DNA of 64,000 nucleotides, from positions 41,878 to 105,877 of the forward strand of contig JALNZT010000013.1 of the NCBI GenBank assembly GCA_023229135.1. The letters run 5' to 3'. The stretch is from Bacteroidales bacterium (GTDB taxonomy: Bacteria; Bacteroidota; Bacteroidia; Bacteroidales; F082). Position numbers and translations under genes: made by a program. This document shows positions 26,901 through 34,464 of this stretch, piece after piece. How positions within the stretch are numbered: position 1 is the first letter of the stretch; the number at the start of each line of letters is the position of its first letter. The notes under the pieces are model-generated. The model made no database searches and had not been told where the DNA came from. It saw nothing but the letters and a program-made list of their open reading frames with translations.

Positions 26901-26933
26901 CGAAATGTACCCTTTCTTAATAAGAAAATTTAA
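23928..26933 (+). CDS. Receiver-domain / pyruvate phosphate dikinase N-domain fusion protein
   Basis: 1001 residues, no signal peptide. Residues about 28-150 resemble a degenerate receiver domain. Residues about 176-330 form a second one that keeps ILVEDS, the acceptor Asp in GIISDIS and a Lys in FINKNSK. About 440-820 is a PPDK_N/PEP-synthase ATP-grasp domain (FTRIGQGSIGGKARGLAFLDSL, then PIAVRSSSLLEDSHYQPFAGIYSTYMIP). The phospho-histidine and PEP-binding TIM-barrel domains of PEP synthase are absent, so it cannot run the full reaction. The C-terminal 170 residues contain NYILVGPGRWGSSDPWLGIPV. A phosphorylation-controlled nucleotide or phosphoryl-transfer role is inferred. Confidence 0.85.
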   Translation: MITSPSDLLNRKFIFNDTSFNNLMRKRIYHVLLISSVYDAFILEEDGRIDEQIFDEYVSLNLRYPPSFILTSNPEDVLDIMKNQNIDLVIEMLSAEEKETYKLASRIEADYPDVPIVILTPFSRELSLKIDRNELRGIDYVFNWLGNADILLAIIKLIEDKMNADHDIIEVGVQCIILVEDSVRFYSSYLPNIYKIIFKQSKSFMTEGLNDHQKMLRMRGRPKILLATNYEDAIDLYKKYKRNILGIISDISYTRDGKTDPQAGIRLCKVVKKNDKYMPLLLQSSDAENAEIAKEIKVGFINKNSKTLSRELRRFIKEYFAFGDFVFKDPDNHLEVMRAADLKALQEKIFQVPNKSLQYHIERDHLSKWLRARALFPLADLFKQFTPQDFLDSDDTKRFVFDAIAHFRLNRARGVIAEFNHESFDEYLSFTRIGQGSIGGKARGLAFLDSLIKRNNLNDKFEGITIGIPRTVVLCTDIFDDFMEENNLYSIALSEEISDDEILHHFIEARLPFRIQEDLYTLISVIRNPIAVRSSSLLEDSHYQPFAGIYSTYMIPVVENDERTMMQLLGNAIKSVYASAFFADSKAYMTATKNMIDEEKMAIVLQEVCGKKYNSHYYPACSGVARSINFYPIPPEKPEDGIANIALGLGKLIVDGGQTIRFSPKYPNKVLQTSQPDMALRETQKVFYALNLDPDSFQPTTDDAANLLVLKTSQADEDGILKLVCSTYDFENHLLRDGYHEGGKKLVTFANILKYKTFPLSDILQEVLRVGQMEMRKPIEIEFAVELNKPKDAIKFFYVLQIRPVVSMNESLDIDMGAVKEEDCIITADHTLGNGLIMDLKDFVYVKPGAFNPAKTRIIAEIISKLNSRLLKEGKNYILVGPGRWGSSDPWLGIPVKWPQISAARVIIESGLENYRIDPSQGTHFFQNLTSFGVGYFTINPFINEGAYDLRFLDTKEAFYEDEFVRHIRFEEDMEVVIDARKNRGMILKPGRNVPFLNKKI

Positions 26934-26940
26934 GAAAAAA

Positions 26941-26986
26941 AACCTGAACTATTTTAGCAAATTAAAGTGCTGAAATAGTTCAGGTT
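26941..26986 (+). terminator. Long hairpin terminator after the receiver/PPDK_N gene
   Basis: A 14-bp perfect stem (AACCTGAACTATTT with AAATAGTTCAGGTT) encloses an 18-base loop that can pair further (AGCA/TGCT). It lies between two convergent genes and has A-rich and T-containing flanks, so it can act in both directions. Confidence 0.8.
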
Positions 26987-27006
26987 ATTTAGAAATAGCC
27001 TTACGC

Positions 27007-27510
27007 TCACCAATTATTATAGTGAATCTTTTCGGGCATCCAGGGATCGTTAGCGGCCTTCTTTTCGTCGGCATAGCCCAAAGCTACAAGCGCCACCGGA
27101 ACAACGTTTTCAGGAATATTCAGCAGGACTTTAATGTCATTCATCCGCTGTTCGCGCGGATAAACGCCCAGCCAAACGCTGCCAATCCTGAGTGCTGTGG
27201 CAGCGAGTAACACATTTTGGGTTGCTGCTGCACAATCCAGTAAAAGGTATCCGATGTTAGGCTGCAGCAGGCTGTCGCCGCAAATCAGGAGTGCCGCCGG
27301 TGCCTGTTGAAGCATTTTGCCATAAGGATGAATCTCAGCAAGCTCATTGAGGCGTTCTCTTTGAGTGATTGCAACAAACTGCCAGGATTTGAGGTTGTTA
27401 GCCGAAGGTGCGGCCATAGCACACTGTAACAGCAAGCCGATTTCCTCATCCAGCAAGGGCTCATCTTTAAATTTACGAATACTTCTTCGCTGAAAAATTG
27501 TCTGTAACAT
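27007..27510 (-). CDS. Nitroreductase family protein
   Basis: 167 residues from the chosen start MLQTIFQRRSIRKFKDEPL, which is the usual beginning of the family; 15 extra codons are open upstream. FMN-binding features are QRRSIRKF, APSANNLKSWQFV and ALRIGSVWLGVYP. These enzymes reduce nitro compounds, quinones or flavins with NAD(P)H; the substrate is not predictable. The gene lies about 50 bases downstream of the aspartase fusion on the same strand and may be co-transcribed. Confidence 0.88.
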   Translation of the reverse strand: MLQTIFQRRSIRKFKDEPLLDEEIGLLLQCAMAAPSANNLKSWQFVAITQRERLNELAEIHPYGKMLQQAPAALLICGDSLLQPNIGYLLLDCAAATQNVLLAATALRIGSVWLGVYPREQRMNDIKVLLNIPENVVPVALVALGYADEKKAANDPWMPEKIHYNNW

Positions 27511-27562
27511 CTCGTCTGACTTTAGGGTTTCATAAGTTTTTAAACACCTGGACAATAACGAT

Positions 27563-29404
27563 TTAATGGATCATATTTTCCGGCGCCAAAATTCTTTCCA
27601 ACTCTTCTTTGGATAGTAGTCCTTTTTGTAGCACCAATTCGTACACGCTGCTACCGGTTTTCAGGGCTTCCTTTGCAATCATATTTGAGGCCTCGTAGCC
27701 AATAAATGGATTTAGCGCGGTAACCAAACCGATGGAGTGTTGTACGTTATGCCGGCAATGGTCTTCGTTAGCGGTAATGCCTACAATACAACGGTTTGTA
27801 AGCACCTTCATACCGTTTTTGAGCATCTCGATCGACTCGAACAGACTTTGTACGATAACGGGTTCCATCACGTTGAGTTCCAGCTGGCCGGCTTCGGCAG
27901 CAAGCGAAACGGTGAGGTCGTTTCCAATTACTTTAAAAGCAATTTGGTTTACAACTTCCGGGATTACCGGATTTACCTTGCCGGGCATAATGGTTGAGCC
28001 GGGCTGCATAGGCGGCAGGTTAATCTCGTTGAGGCCTGCGCGTGGCCCTGAAGATAACAGACGAAGATCGTTAGAAGTTTTGGAAAGCTTGATCGCAAGG
28101 CGTTTCAGACTTGCCGAAAAAGTAACAAAATCGCTGGTGTCCTGGGTCGCTTCTATCAGGTTGCGTGCCAGTTTGATATCCATTCCTGTGGCAAGGCGCA
28201 GGTGTGGAATTACTTTTTCGCTGTATTTCGGGTCGGCATTGATCCCTGTGCCGATGGCTGTCCCACCCATGTTTACTTCCAAAAACAAGGCGGCAGAGCG
28301 GTTTAGCTGATGAACTTCTTCTTCCATAGTAACCGCAAAGGCTTCAAAAGTTTGGCCCAGCGTCATAGGCACAGCATCCTGTAACTGGGTGCGTCCCATT
28401 TTGATAACTTTAGCAAATTCACGTGCCTTTTGATGTAGAACTGTAATCATTTGTTGCAGCACGTCCACGAGTTTTTCATTGGCTTTTATCAAAGCAATTT
28501 TTATGGCTGTTGGGTAGGCGTCATTGGTGCTTTGCGACAGGTTGACGTGGTTATTAGGATGACAAAATTCATATTGTCCGCGTTCCTTTCCCATAATCTC
28601 GAGGGCACGGTTAGCAATCACTTCATTGGCGTTCATATTGGTAGAAGTTCCAGCTCCACCTTGTATCATATCTACCACAAATTGCGATATAAAGCGGTTG
28701 TTGATAATTTCTTCGCAGGCCTGAACGATAGCGTTAGCAACCTCTTCCGACAACAAATTCAGTTCGCGGTTAGCTTTAGCTGCGGCCATTTTTACCAGTG
28801 CCAGTGATTTCACTAAATCAGGAAAGAAGCTAAGCGTGATGCCGCTAATATTGAAGTTTTCGAGCGCACGAAGGGTTTGAATACCATAATAATATTCATA
28901 AGGTACCTCGCGATTGCCCAGCAGGTCATGCTCTTTTCTTGTTTTGCCCGATTCATATTGCGTACTGATGTTGAACGCTTTGTTGTTGGCATAGCGCATA
29001 CGGCGCGAAACAACTCGCGTGATGTTCGACAAAATCACCATGGCGATAGGCCCTGAACTTTTGAAGACATCCCGAGAAAGTGTGAGCACAACACTCTCCT
29101 CCAGGGCGCGGGCAGAGGTGGAGTGCGGCGAATCCTCCATCAGCGAACCCTCACCCAAAAAGTCGTGATGACCAAAATAGGTGATGATCTGGTCTTCGCC
29201 AAATGCAGTTGTCTTGAACAACTCAATTTTACCACTTACAATCAAAAAAATCAATTCGCGGGCAGTATTTTGCTCGAATAATATTTCATTAGGCTTAATT
29301 CGTTCCTCAACTGTTTTTTCAGCGATAAACTCCAGCTCAGCCTCACTCAATCCTTTAAACAACTCAATGTGTTTTATCAGCAATACCTTGTCTTTCAGAT
29401 TCAT
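27563..29404 (-). CDS. aspA: Aspartate ammonia-lyase with N-terminal cyclic-nucleotide-binding-like domain
   Basis: 613 residues. Residues about 10-130 form a cNMP/CRP-like beta-barrel (HIELFKGLSEAELEFIAEKTVEERIKPNEILFEQNT...IFLIVSGKIELF...FLGEGSLMEDSP). From about 155 the chain is a full aspartase: HDLLGNREVPYEYYYGIQTLRALENF, GGAGTSTNMNANEVIANRALE, HPNNHVNLSQSTNDAYPTA and the fumarase/aspartase signature GSTIMPGKVNP. It should deaminate aspartate to fumarate. In the phosphate-binding cassette the usual Arg is His (SPHSTSARAL), so cAMP may not be the ligand. Normal AspA has about 470 residues. Confidence 0.9.
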   Translation of the reverse strand: MNLKDKVLLIKHIELFKGLSEAELEFIAEKTVEERIKPNEILFEQNTARELIFLIVSGKIELFKTTAFGEDQIITYFGHHDFLGEGSLMEDSPHSTSARALEESVVLTLSRDVFKSSGPIAMVILSNITRVVSRRMRYANNKAFNISTQYESGKTRKEHDLLGNREVPYEYYYGIQTLRALENFNISGITLSFFPDLVKSLALVKMAAAKANRELNLLSEEVANAIVQACEEIINNRFISQFVVDMIQGGAGTSTNMNANEVIANRALEIMGKERGQYEFCHPNNHVNLSQSTNDAYPTAIKIALIKANEKLVDVLQQMITVLHQKAREFAKVIKMGRTQLQDAVPMTLGQTFEAFAVTMEEEVHQLNRSAALFLEVNMGGTAIGTGINADPKYSEKVIPHLRLATGMDIKLARNLIEATQDTSDFVTFSASLKRLAIKLSKTSNDLRLLSSGPRAGLNEINLPPMQPGSTIMPGKVNPVIPEVVNQIAFKVIGNDLTVSLAAEAGQLELNVMEPVIVQSLFESIEMLKNGMKVLTNRCIVGITANEDHCRHNVQHSIGLVTALNPFIGYEASNMIAKEALKTGSSVYELVLQKGLLSKEELERILAPENMIH

Positions 29405-29435
29405 AGAATTTATTTTTAATTTGTTAATTATTTAA

Positions 29436-29467
29436 CAAATGTACTACAATTAGCTGAAATCAACCAA
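29436..29467 (-). promoter_or_regulatory. Candidate promoter of the aspartase fusion gene
   Basis: On the minus strand TACATTTG at 29443-29436 matches TAnnTTTG, with TTG 21 bases upstream at 29467-29465. The start codon at 29404 lies about 30 bases further on. Confidence 0.6.
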
Positions 29468-29550
29468 GTTTGTAAGTAAAAGTTATTTTCTCTTAGGAAG
29501 CAAAACCTAGAACTTTTTAAGTTGAAAATTCGCTGATAATTATTTATCAA

Positions 29551-29558
29551 TACATTTG
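29551..29558 (+). promoter_or_regulatory. Candidate -7 element of the DegT-family gene
   Basis: TACATTTG fits TAnnTTTG and lies 25 bases before the ATG at 29584. TTCG 18 bases upstream may serve as the -33 element. Confidence 0.5.
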
Positions 29559-29583
29559 CAGTCACAAAATAAACATCCAAAGT

Positions 29584-30717
29584 ATGAAGCAAATTCCAAT
29601 GGTTGACCTGGCGGGTCAATATCAAAAAATCAAACCCGAAGTTGATGCCGCAATAGCTGAGATTTTGACCAACACAAGTTTTATTAATGGCCCTGCGGTA
29701 AAGCAGTTTCAGCAAAACTTAGAAAAATACCTGAATGTGAAGCATGTGATACCTTGCGGTAACGGCACCGATGCCCTGCAGGTAGCCATGATGGCCCTCG
29801 ACCTGAAGCCCGGTGATGAAGTAATAACCACATCTTTTACCTTTATTGCAACAGCCGAAGTTATTGCCCTGCTGCAACTTACGCCGGTTTTAGTTGATGT
29901 TGACAAAGACACCTTTAATATAGACCCCGAAGCTATTGAGAAAGCCATAACACCAAAAACCAAGGCCATAGTGCCCGTACATCTCTTTGGTCAATGTGCT
30001 GATATGGACGCTATTATGGATATTGCAAAACGCCATAAGTTGTATGTGATTGAAGATAACGCGCAAGCAATTGGTGCTGATTTTACTTCTGCTGATGGCA
30101 CCGTAAAAAAGGCCGGAACGATTGGTGATATTGGCTGCACCTCGTTTTTCCCGAGCAAAAATCTGGGATGCTATGGCGATGGTGGTGCTATTTTCACGGA
30201 CGATGACGCGCTAGCTAAAAAAATGCGTGTGATTGTAAATCATGGCATGGAAGTGCGTTATTATCACGATTCCATTGGTGTAAACTCCCGGCTGGATAGT
30301 ATTCAGGCTGCGGTTTTGGATATCAAACTAAGGCATTTGGACGAATACGCGGAAGCACGACGCTATGCTGCAAACTATTATAACACAGCTTTTGCTGCCT
30401 GTAAAAAACTAAAAACGCCTGTTAAATCACCATTCACAACGCATGTGTTTCATCAATACACACTGGTTACCCATAATGTGGATCGTCAGAAACTGATGGA
30501 ACACCTACAATCAAAAGGTATTTCCAGCGCTATTTATTATCCGGTTCCACTGCACCTGCAAAAGGCTTACGTGGATCCTCGCTATAATCAAGGCGATTTC
30601 CCGGTAACGGAAGCACTGTCGGAAACAGTCATTTCTTTGCCGATACATACCGAATTTGATGACGAGAGTCTGGCCTATGTAACGGATGCCGTGCTTGAAT
30701 TTGTTGGCAAGGAGTGA
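29584..30717 (+). CDS. DegT/DnrJ/EryC1/StrS family sugar aminotransferase
   Basis: 377 residues, PLP-dependent, acting on nucleotide-linked keto-sugars in surface polysaccharide synthesis (family knowledge). Landmarks: IPMVDLAGQYQKIKPEVDAAI, GNGTDALQVAMMAL, TSFTFIATAEV, VIEDNAQAIGA and the lysine segment SFFPSKNLGCYGDGGAIF, followed by HGMEVRYYHDSIGVNSRLDSIQAAVL. It most resembles the WbpE/WlbC-like branch that makes 2,3-diamino sugars. No other sugar-nucleotide gene is adjacent, which is unusual, as these enzymes normally sit in polysaccharide clusters. Confidence 0.9.
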   Translation: MKQIPMVDLAGQYQKIKPEVDAAIAEILTNTSFINGPAVKQFQQNLEKYLNVKHVIPCGNGTDALQVAMMALDLKPGDEVITTSFTFIATAEVIALLQLTPVLVDVDKDTFNIDPEAIEKAITPKTKAIVPVHLFGQCADMDAIMDIAKRHKLYVIEDNAQAIGADFTSADGTVKKAGTIGDIGCTSFFPSKNLGCYGDGGAIFTDDDALAKKMRVIVNHGMEVRYYHDSIGVNSRLDSIQAAVLDIKLRHLDEYAEARRYAANYYNTAFAACKKLKTPVKSPFTTHVFHQYTLVTHNVDRQKLMEHLQSKGISSAIYYPVPLHLQKAYVDPRYNQGDFPVTEALSETVISLPIHTEFDDESLAYVTDAVLEFVGKE

Positions 30718-31046
30718 AGTTTTTCTTTTAGCTTAAGTTGACCCCACACTGAAAAGTGTTTTTCTGCCACGAAGTGATGCAATGAGCTTGTCGAAGTGAC
30801 ACTAAATCACGAAGATAACATGAAAAGTTTTATGCTAATAATCAACACTTTGTGGCACTTAGAGTCTTAGAGGTATTTCTTAACTTTTCGGAGTGAGTTC
30901 AAAATTGGATTTTATCTTTAGGTTTTAGAATGCTGAGTTTAAAGAGATTATGATAAAAAGATACTGTGACGTAACAATTGCTTATGTAGAAAACAGATAA
31001 ATCTTTATTGATTATTATTTTCTTTTGTAAGTATAATTATTAGATA
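30718..31046. other. 329-base intergenic region, no gene seen
   Basis: AT-rich, no open frame of note and no strong hairpin. It carries the word TGAGCTTGTCGAA, whose reverse complement recurs near 41579, so it may hold a short dispersed repeat or decayed DNA. Confidence 0.4.
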
Positions 31047-31274
31047 ATGAGAACAATCCAATTATACATACCTGAAAGCGTAAACCTAAAAGACTACGAT
31101 TTATCAATGATAATTGCAGCTAAACTTTGTGAAGATGCCATATTTTCATCAGGACAAGCTGTGCAAATGGTTGGTTTATCTATGTGTGGTTTTATTGATA
31201 TCATAGGAAAATATGATGTTTCCATTTTTAGCACATCAGTTTTTGACCTTCATGCAGGTATAGAAAATGTCTAA
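31047..31274 (+). CDS. UPF0175-family antitoxin-like protein
   Basis: 75 residues: IQLYIPESVNLKDYDLSMIIAAKLCEDAIFSSGQAVQMVGLSMCGFIDIIGKYDVSIF. This matches the UPF0175 family (UPF0175 antitoxins with a short HTH-like SxGQAAEMVGLSxxxF segment), normally followed by a PIN-domain or similar toxin gene. No toxin frame follows before the next gene. In the HTH-like stretch Cys stands where relatives often carry a basic residue (SMCGF instead of SKRxF). It is an orphan and may be decaying. Confidence 0.75.
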   Translation: MRTIQLYIPESVNLKDYDLSMIIAAKLCEDAIFSSGQAVQMVGLSMCGFIDIIGKYDVSIFSTSVFDLHAGIENV

Positions 31275-31380
31275 AGCTTTTTTTTAAAGAAGGATTAATC
31301 TGCTTTTAATTATTTCATTTTCTCCTCGCTGCAAACGCTCATTTTGCTAAGGTCTTTGTTGGCTTTGCCGGAAGCATCTA

Positions 31381-31410
31381 TTGGCCTACAGCCTAAATAG
31401 ACTATCTTTG
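31381..31410 (+). promoter_or_regulatory. Promoter of the GNAT-like gene
   Basis: TTG at 31381-31383, 19 bases, then TATCTTTG at 31403-31410 match the consensus. It fixes the gene start at 31431, because an in-frame GTG at 31410 would lie inside the promoter. Confidence 0.75.
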
Positions 31411-31430
31411 TGCAAGCAAAATCTCAGCCC

Positions 31431-32597
31431 ATGAAACTTATTGAAGTCAAAACAAGTAGGCATAAAAAAGCCTTTTTAGATGTAGCCCGAAAATTGTACA
31501 AAGATGACCCTGTGTGGGTTTGTCCGCTCGATTCTATGATTGAAGGCGTTTTTGATCCCGAAAAGAACTTTTTCTATCAGCAAGGCGAAGCCGTCCGCTG
31601 GATTTTAGAAGATGACAAAGGGGTGCTTATCGGTCGGGTGGCAGCCTTTATCAACCGCAAGAAGGCTTTTGGTTACGAACAACCCACAGGAGGCATGGGT
31701 TTTTTTGAATGTATTAATGATCAAAAGGCTGCTTTTATGCTTTTCGATCGCTGCCGTAGCTGGCTGAACGAAAAAGGCATGAAGGCCATGGACGGCCCGA
31801 TAAATTTTGGAGAGAATGATAATTTCTGGGGTTTGTTGGTGGAGGGCTATACCCATCCCAGCTTTGGAATGCCTTACAACAAAACCTATTACGAAGGTTT
31901 TTTCAGGAATTATGGCTTTGAAGAATATTTTGAGCAGGTAACAAACCACCTCGACCTTACTGAGCCATTTCCTGAACGCTTCTGGAAAATTGCTGAATGG
32001 GTGCGTAAAAAACCGGGTTTTGAATGGCGGCACTTTGAATGGAAAAAGTCTGACCAATATATCCGCGACCTTAAAGAAGTTTATGACGAAGCCTGGCAAA
32101 ATCACGATAATTTTACGCCATTAAGCCTGAGTACCATTATTGGCGAGATGGAACAAACACGCAGCTTTCTGGAGGAGGAATTTATCTGGTTTGTGTATCA
32201 CGAAGGTGAGCCTGTCGGTTTTTTGGTTATGTTCCCAGATGTGAACCAATTGCTGAAACCGATGGAGGGTAAGATGGGGCTGGTCAACAAATTGCGTTTC
32301 ATGTGGCTGAAAAAACAGAAAAAAATCAACAGGGCGCGCATCACGATTATGGGTGTTAAGACGCAGTTTCAGCGTTTTGGGTTGGAATCAGGGATTTTTT
32401 GGCAGATGAACGAGGTAATGAAAAAGCCCGAATTTCAGCATTACAAAGAAATAGAGCTGTCATGGGTAGGCGATTTTAATCCCAAGATGCAGTCCATACA
32501 TAAGGCCGTGGGTGCTAAGTTTGGTAAACGGCACCGCACGTTCAGGCTGCTCTTTGATAAAAACGCCGACAGCCCTCAGCGACACAAAACGATATAA
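31431..32597 (+). CDS. GNAT-fold N-acetyltransferase-like protein
   Basis: 388 residues, starting MKLIEVKTSRHKKAFLDVARKLYKDDPVWVCPL. The pattern (NRKKAFGYEQPTGGMGFFECINDQKAAFMLFDRCRSWL..., DGPINFGENDNFWGLLVEGYTHPSFGMPYNKTYY) is that of a large GNAT-like family common in Bacteroidota and often annotated as hypothetical. The fold assignment is family-based; substrate and product are unknown. It has its own promoter and converges on mgtE. Confidence 0.75.
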   Translation: MKLIEVKTSRHKKAFLDVARKLYKDDPVWVCPLDSMIEGVFDPEKNFFYQQGEAVRWILEDDKGVLIGRVAAFINRKKAFGYEQPTGGMGFFECINDQKAAFMLFDRCRSWLNEKGMKAMDGPINFGENDNFWGLLVEGYTHPSFGMPYNKTYYEGFFRNYGFEEYFEQVTNHLDLTEPFPERFWKIAEWVRKKPGFEWRHFEWKKSDQYIRDLKEVYDEAWQNHDNFTPLSLSTIIGEMEQTRSFLEEEFIWFVYHEGEPVGFLVMFPDVNQLLKPMEGKMGLVNKLRFMWLKKQKKINRARITIMGVKTQFQRFGLESGIFWQMNEVMKKPEFQHYKEIELSWVGDFNPKMQSIHKAVGAKFGKRHRTFRLLFDKNADSPQRHKTI

Positions 32598-32639
32598 GCC
32601 GGCAAGTTCACACTTATGCCTATTTGGCGACAGGCATCA

Positions 32640-33980
32640 TTATAATCCTAAAATCCAGGTAGCCACCGAGAAATAAATCAGCACGCCGCTGATATCAGCA
32701 AGTGAGGTAATCAGCGGAGCACTTGCCGTAGCAGGATCCAATCGCAGGCGGGTAAAAATAAACGGAAGCAGCAGACCAATCAGGCTGCCCGTTATCACGG
32801 TTAGTACCATGGTGACGGCAACAACGAAGATGATTTGCGGTGCGCGAAAACTGGCTATAAGTGCTGCACCCACGGCCATGGTCAAACCCAGCAGCAGTGA
32901 AACAAAAAACTCCTTCCCGAGCAGACGCAGCCAGTCTTTTATTTCAACATCACCGATGGCCAAAGCCCTGATCATGAGCGTAGCAGATTGCGCGCCTGCA
33001 TTACCACTACTGGCAATGAGCAACGGCAGAAAAAACAGTAGAGAAACAAGTGCTGTTATAGCCGACTCGAAATGTGCGATGGCAGCGCCCGAAAACACAT
33101 TCATAAAAACCAGTAAGGTGAGCCAAAAAATACGCATCCTGTAAAGGTATCCTACTCGTGCCTTTAGCGGGTTTACGACGGCATCCTGAAAAGAGCCAAA
33201 CTTGTGAAAGTCTTCCGTAGTTTCTTCCTCGGCCACATCCATCATATCGTCAATCGTAACAATTCCAAGCAGCATTCCAGTGGTGTCAACTACCGGCAAA
33301 GCAACCCTGTCCTGATCCTGAAATACCCTGATGGCCATCTCCTGATCGTCGAACGCACTCAGGGCAACAAATCGGTTGTCGATAAGGTCGCCGATTTTTT
33401 GCTCAGGGTTGGCGAGAATAATCTCGCGGATACGAATATCATCGATCAGTTTCCACGCTTCGTTAACCACATAAATCACGTTTAGGGTTTCAGAATCCTG
33501 ACCGTATTGGCGCACATGTTCCAGGGTTTGAGCTACCGTAAAATCAGGTCTTACAGCAACAAAATTCGGAGTCATCAGTCGCCCGATGCTATCTTCGGGA
33601 TAGCCCAGCAGTTTGAGGGTGATTTTTCGGGCTTCCGGCGAAAGCAGTTGAATAAGCCTGTGACTGACTTCGCCCGGTAGCTCTTCAAAAAAAGCGGTGC
33701 GGTCGTCGGGATCTAAATCATTAAGCAGATTAGAGAGCTTGTAGGCATATTGTGCCAGGCCTTCAATAATTTGTTCCTGGCTGTCGTGCTCCAAATGCTG
33801 AAAAGTATTCTTGGCTAGCTCATTAGGCAGTAGCCGAAAAAGTATTACATCCTCTTCATTGTCAAGCTCCTCAATAAGTTCAGCAATGTCGATAGGTTCC
33901 AGTTCAATAAGTAGTTTGCGTAAACTCTTCCATTGTTTATTTTGGATGAGTGTCTGGAAATCTTGGATAATTTCAGTCAT
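32640..33980 (-). CDS. mgtE: Magnesium transporter MgtE
   Basis: 446 residues from MTEIIQDFQTLIQNKQW; nine more codons are open upstream. The architecture is complete: an N-terminal superhelical domain (about 1-125), two CBS domains (about 130-250, IGRLMTPNFVAV and IDNRFVALSAFDDQEMAIRVF) that sense cytosolic Mg, and five membrane helices (about 285-446) including GNAGAQSATLMIRALAIGDV, the selectivity region. It passes Mg2+ into the cell and closes when Mg is high (family knowledge). It is the first of two Mg transporters in the window; corA is at 48402. Confidence 0.95.
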   Translation of the reverse strand: MTEIIQDFQTLIQNKQWKSLRKLLIELEPIDIAELIEELDNEEDVILFRLLPNELAKNTFQHLEHDSQEQIIEGLAQYAYKLSNLLNDLDPDDRTAFFEELPGEVSHRLIQLLSPEARKITLKLLGYPEDSIGRLMTPNFVAVRPDFTVAQTLEHVRQYGQDSETLNVIYVVNEAWKLIDDIRIREIILANPEQKIGDLIDNRFVALSAFDDQEMAIRVFQDQDRVALPVVDTTGMLLGIVTIDDMMDVAEEETTEDFHKFGSFQDAVVNPLKARVGYLYRMRIFWLTLLVFMNVFSGAAIAHFESAITALVSLLFFLPLLIASSGNAGAQSATLMIRALAIGDVEIKDWLRLLGKEFFVSLLLGLTMAVGAALIASFRAPQIIFVVAVTMVLTVITGSLIGLLLPFIFTRLRLDPATASAPLITSLADISGVLIYFSVATWILGL

Positions 33981-34413
33981 AATCACTCCTTGCTGTGTCA
34001 GCCACAAAAGGAGTTTAATAATCCCTTAGGGCTGCCTTATAAATTTAAAAATCGCGGATAAGGGTCTTCGTCCATTTTTATTGTTGATAATAATCGAGGG
34101 TGCAAAAGTAAGATTTATTTTTTGGGTTTGAAATGTAGCAAAGCGATATTTGGCAGGGCGTACGGTTTTGCTATGGAAAACGTTCATTATCAAAGTGCAA
34201 GGCGCCCCGCTGAGCATTTGCTTCGTGGAATTATCTTGCAGCATCTGCTGCTAACGCAATCGTCAGTCAGTTCAGTCAAGTCGGCTTCTCGGCTCCGCTC
34301 GAAGACCTTTGATGGTGAGCCGAGAACACCATTGTTAGCCAAAAACGCTAATCGTAATAACATTCAACACATCACAAATACTGGCGAAGACAATTATTTC
34401 ATCCACAAAAAAA
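33981..34413. other. Intergenic region upstream of mgtE
   Basis: It contains the likely mgtE promoter at 34103-34133 on the minus strand. The rest, including a stretch with repeated CGGCT/GAGCC words near 34285-34325, shows no supported gene. A plus-strand frame of 141 codons at 34122-34547 runs into trxB antisense and lacks family features. Confidence 0.4.
34103..34133 (-). promoter_or_regulatory. Candidate promoter of mgtE
   Basis: Minus strand TACTTTTG at 34110-34103 matches TAnnTTTG; TTTC lies 19 bases upstream. This leaves an mgtE leader of about 115 bases, long enough for Mg-responsive RNA control, although no known Mg riboswitch was recognised. Confidence 0.55.
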
Positions 34414-34433
34414 GCCCACCCTCAGGGGCAGGC
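34414..34433 (-). terminator. Terminator of trxB
   Basis: Read on the minus strand, GCCTGCCC, a 4-base loop and GGGTGGGC form a hairpin with one internal mismatch pair, followed by seven T. It lies about 30 bases after the trxB stop. Confidence 0.75.
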
Positions 34434-34464
34434 ATTTCTTTAAAAACATCTTTTTTTCACAACT

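Noticed and set aside
27732..28310. 192-codon plus-strand frame
   Set aside because: It is antisense to the aspartase coding region, has no promoter and shows no family motif.
33981..34110. Known Mg riboswitch (ykoK or mgtA type) in the mgtE leader
   Set aside because: The leader is long enough, but none of the conserved core sequences was recognised.
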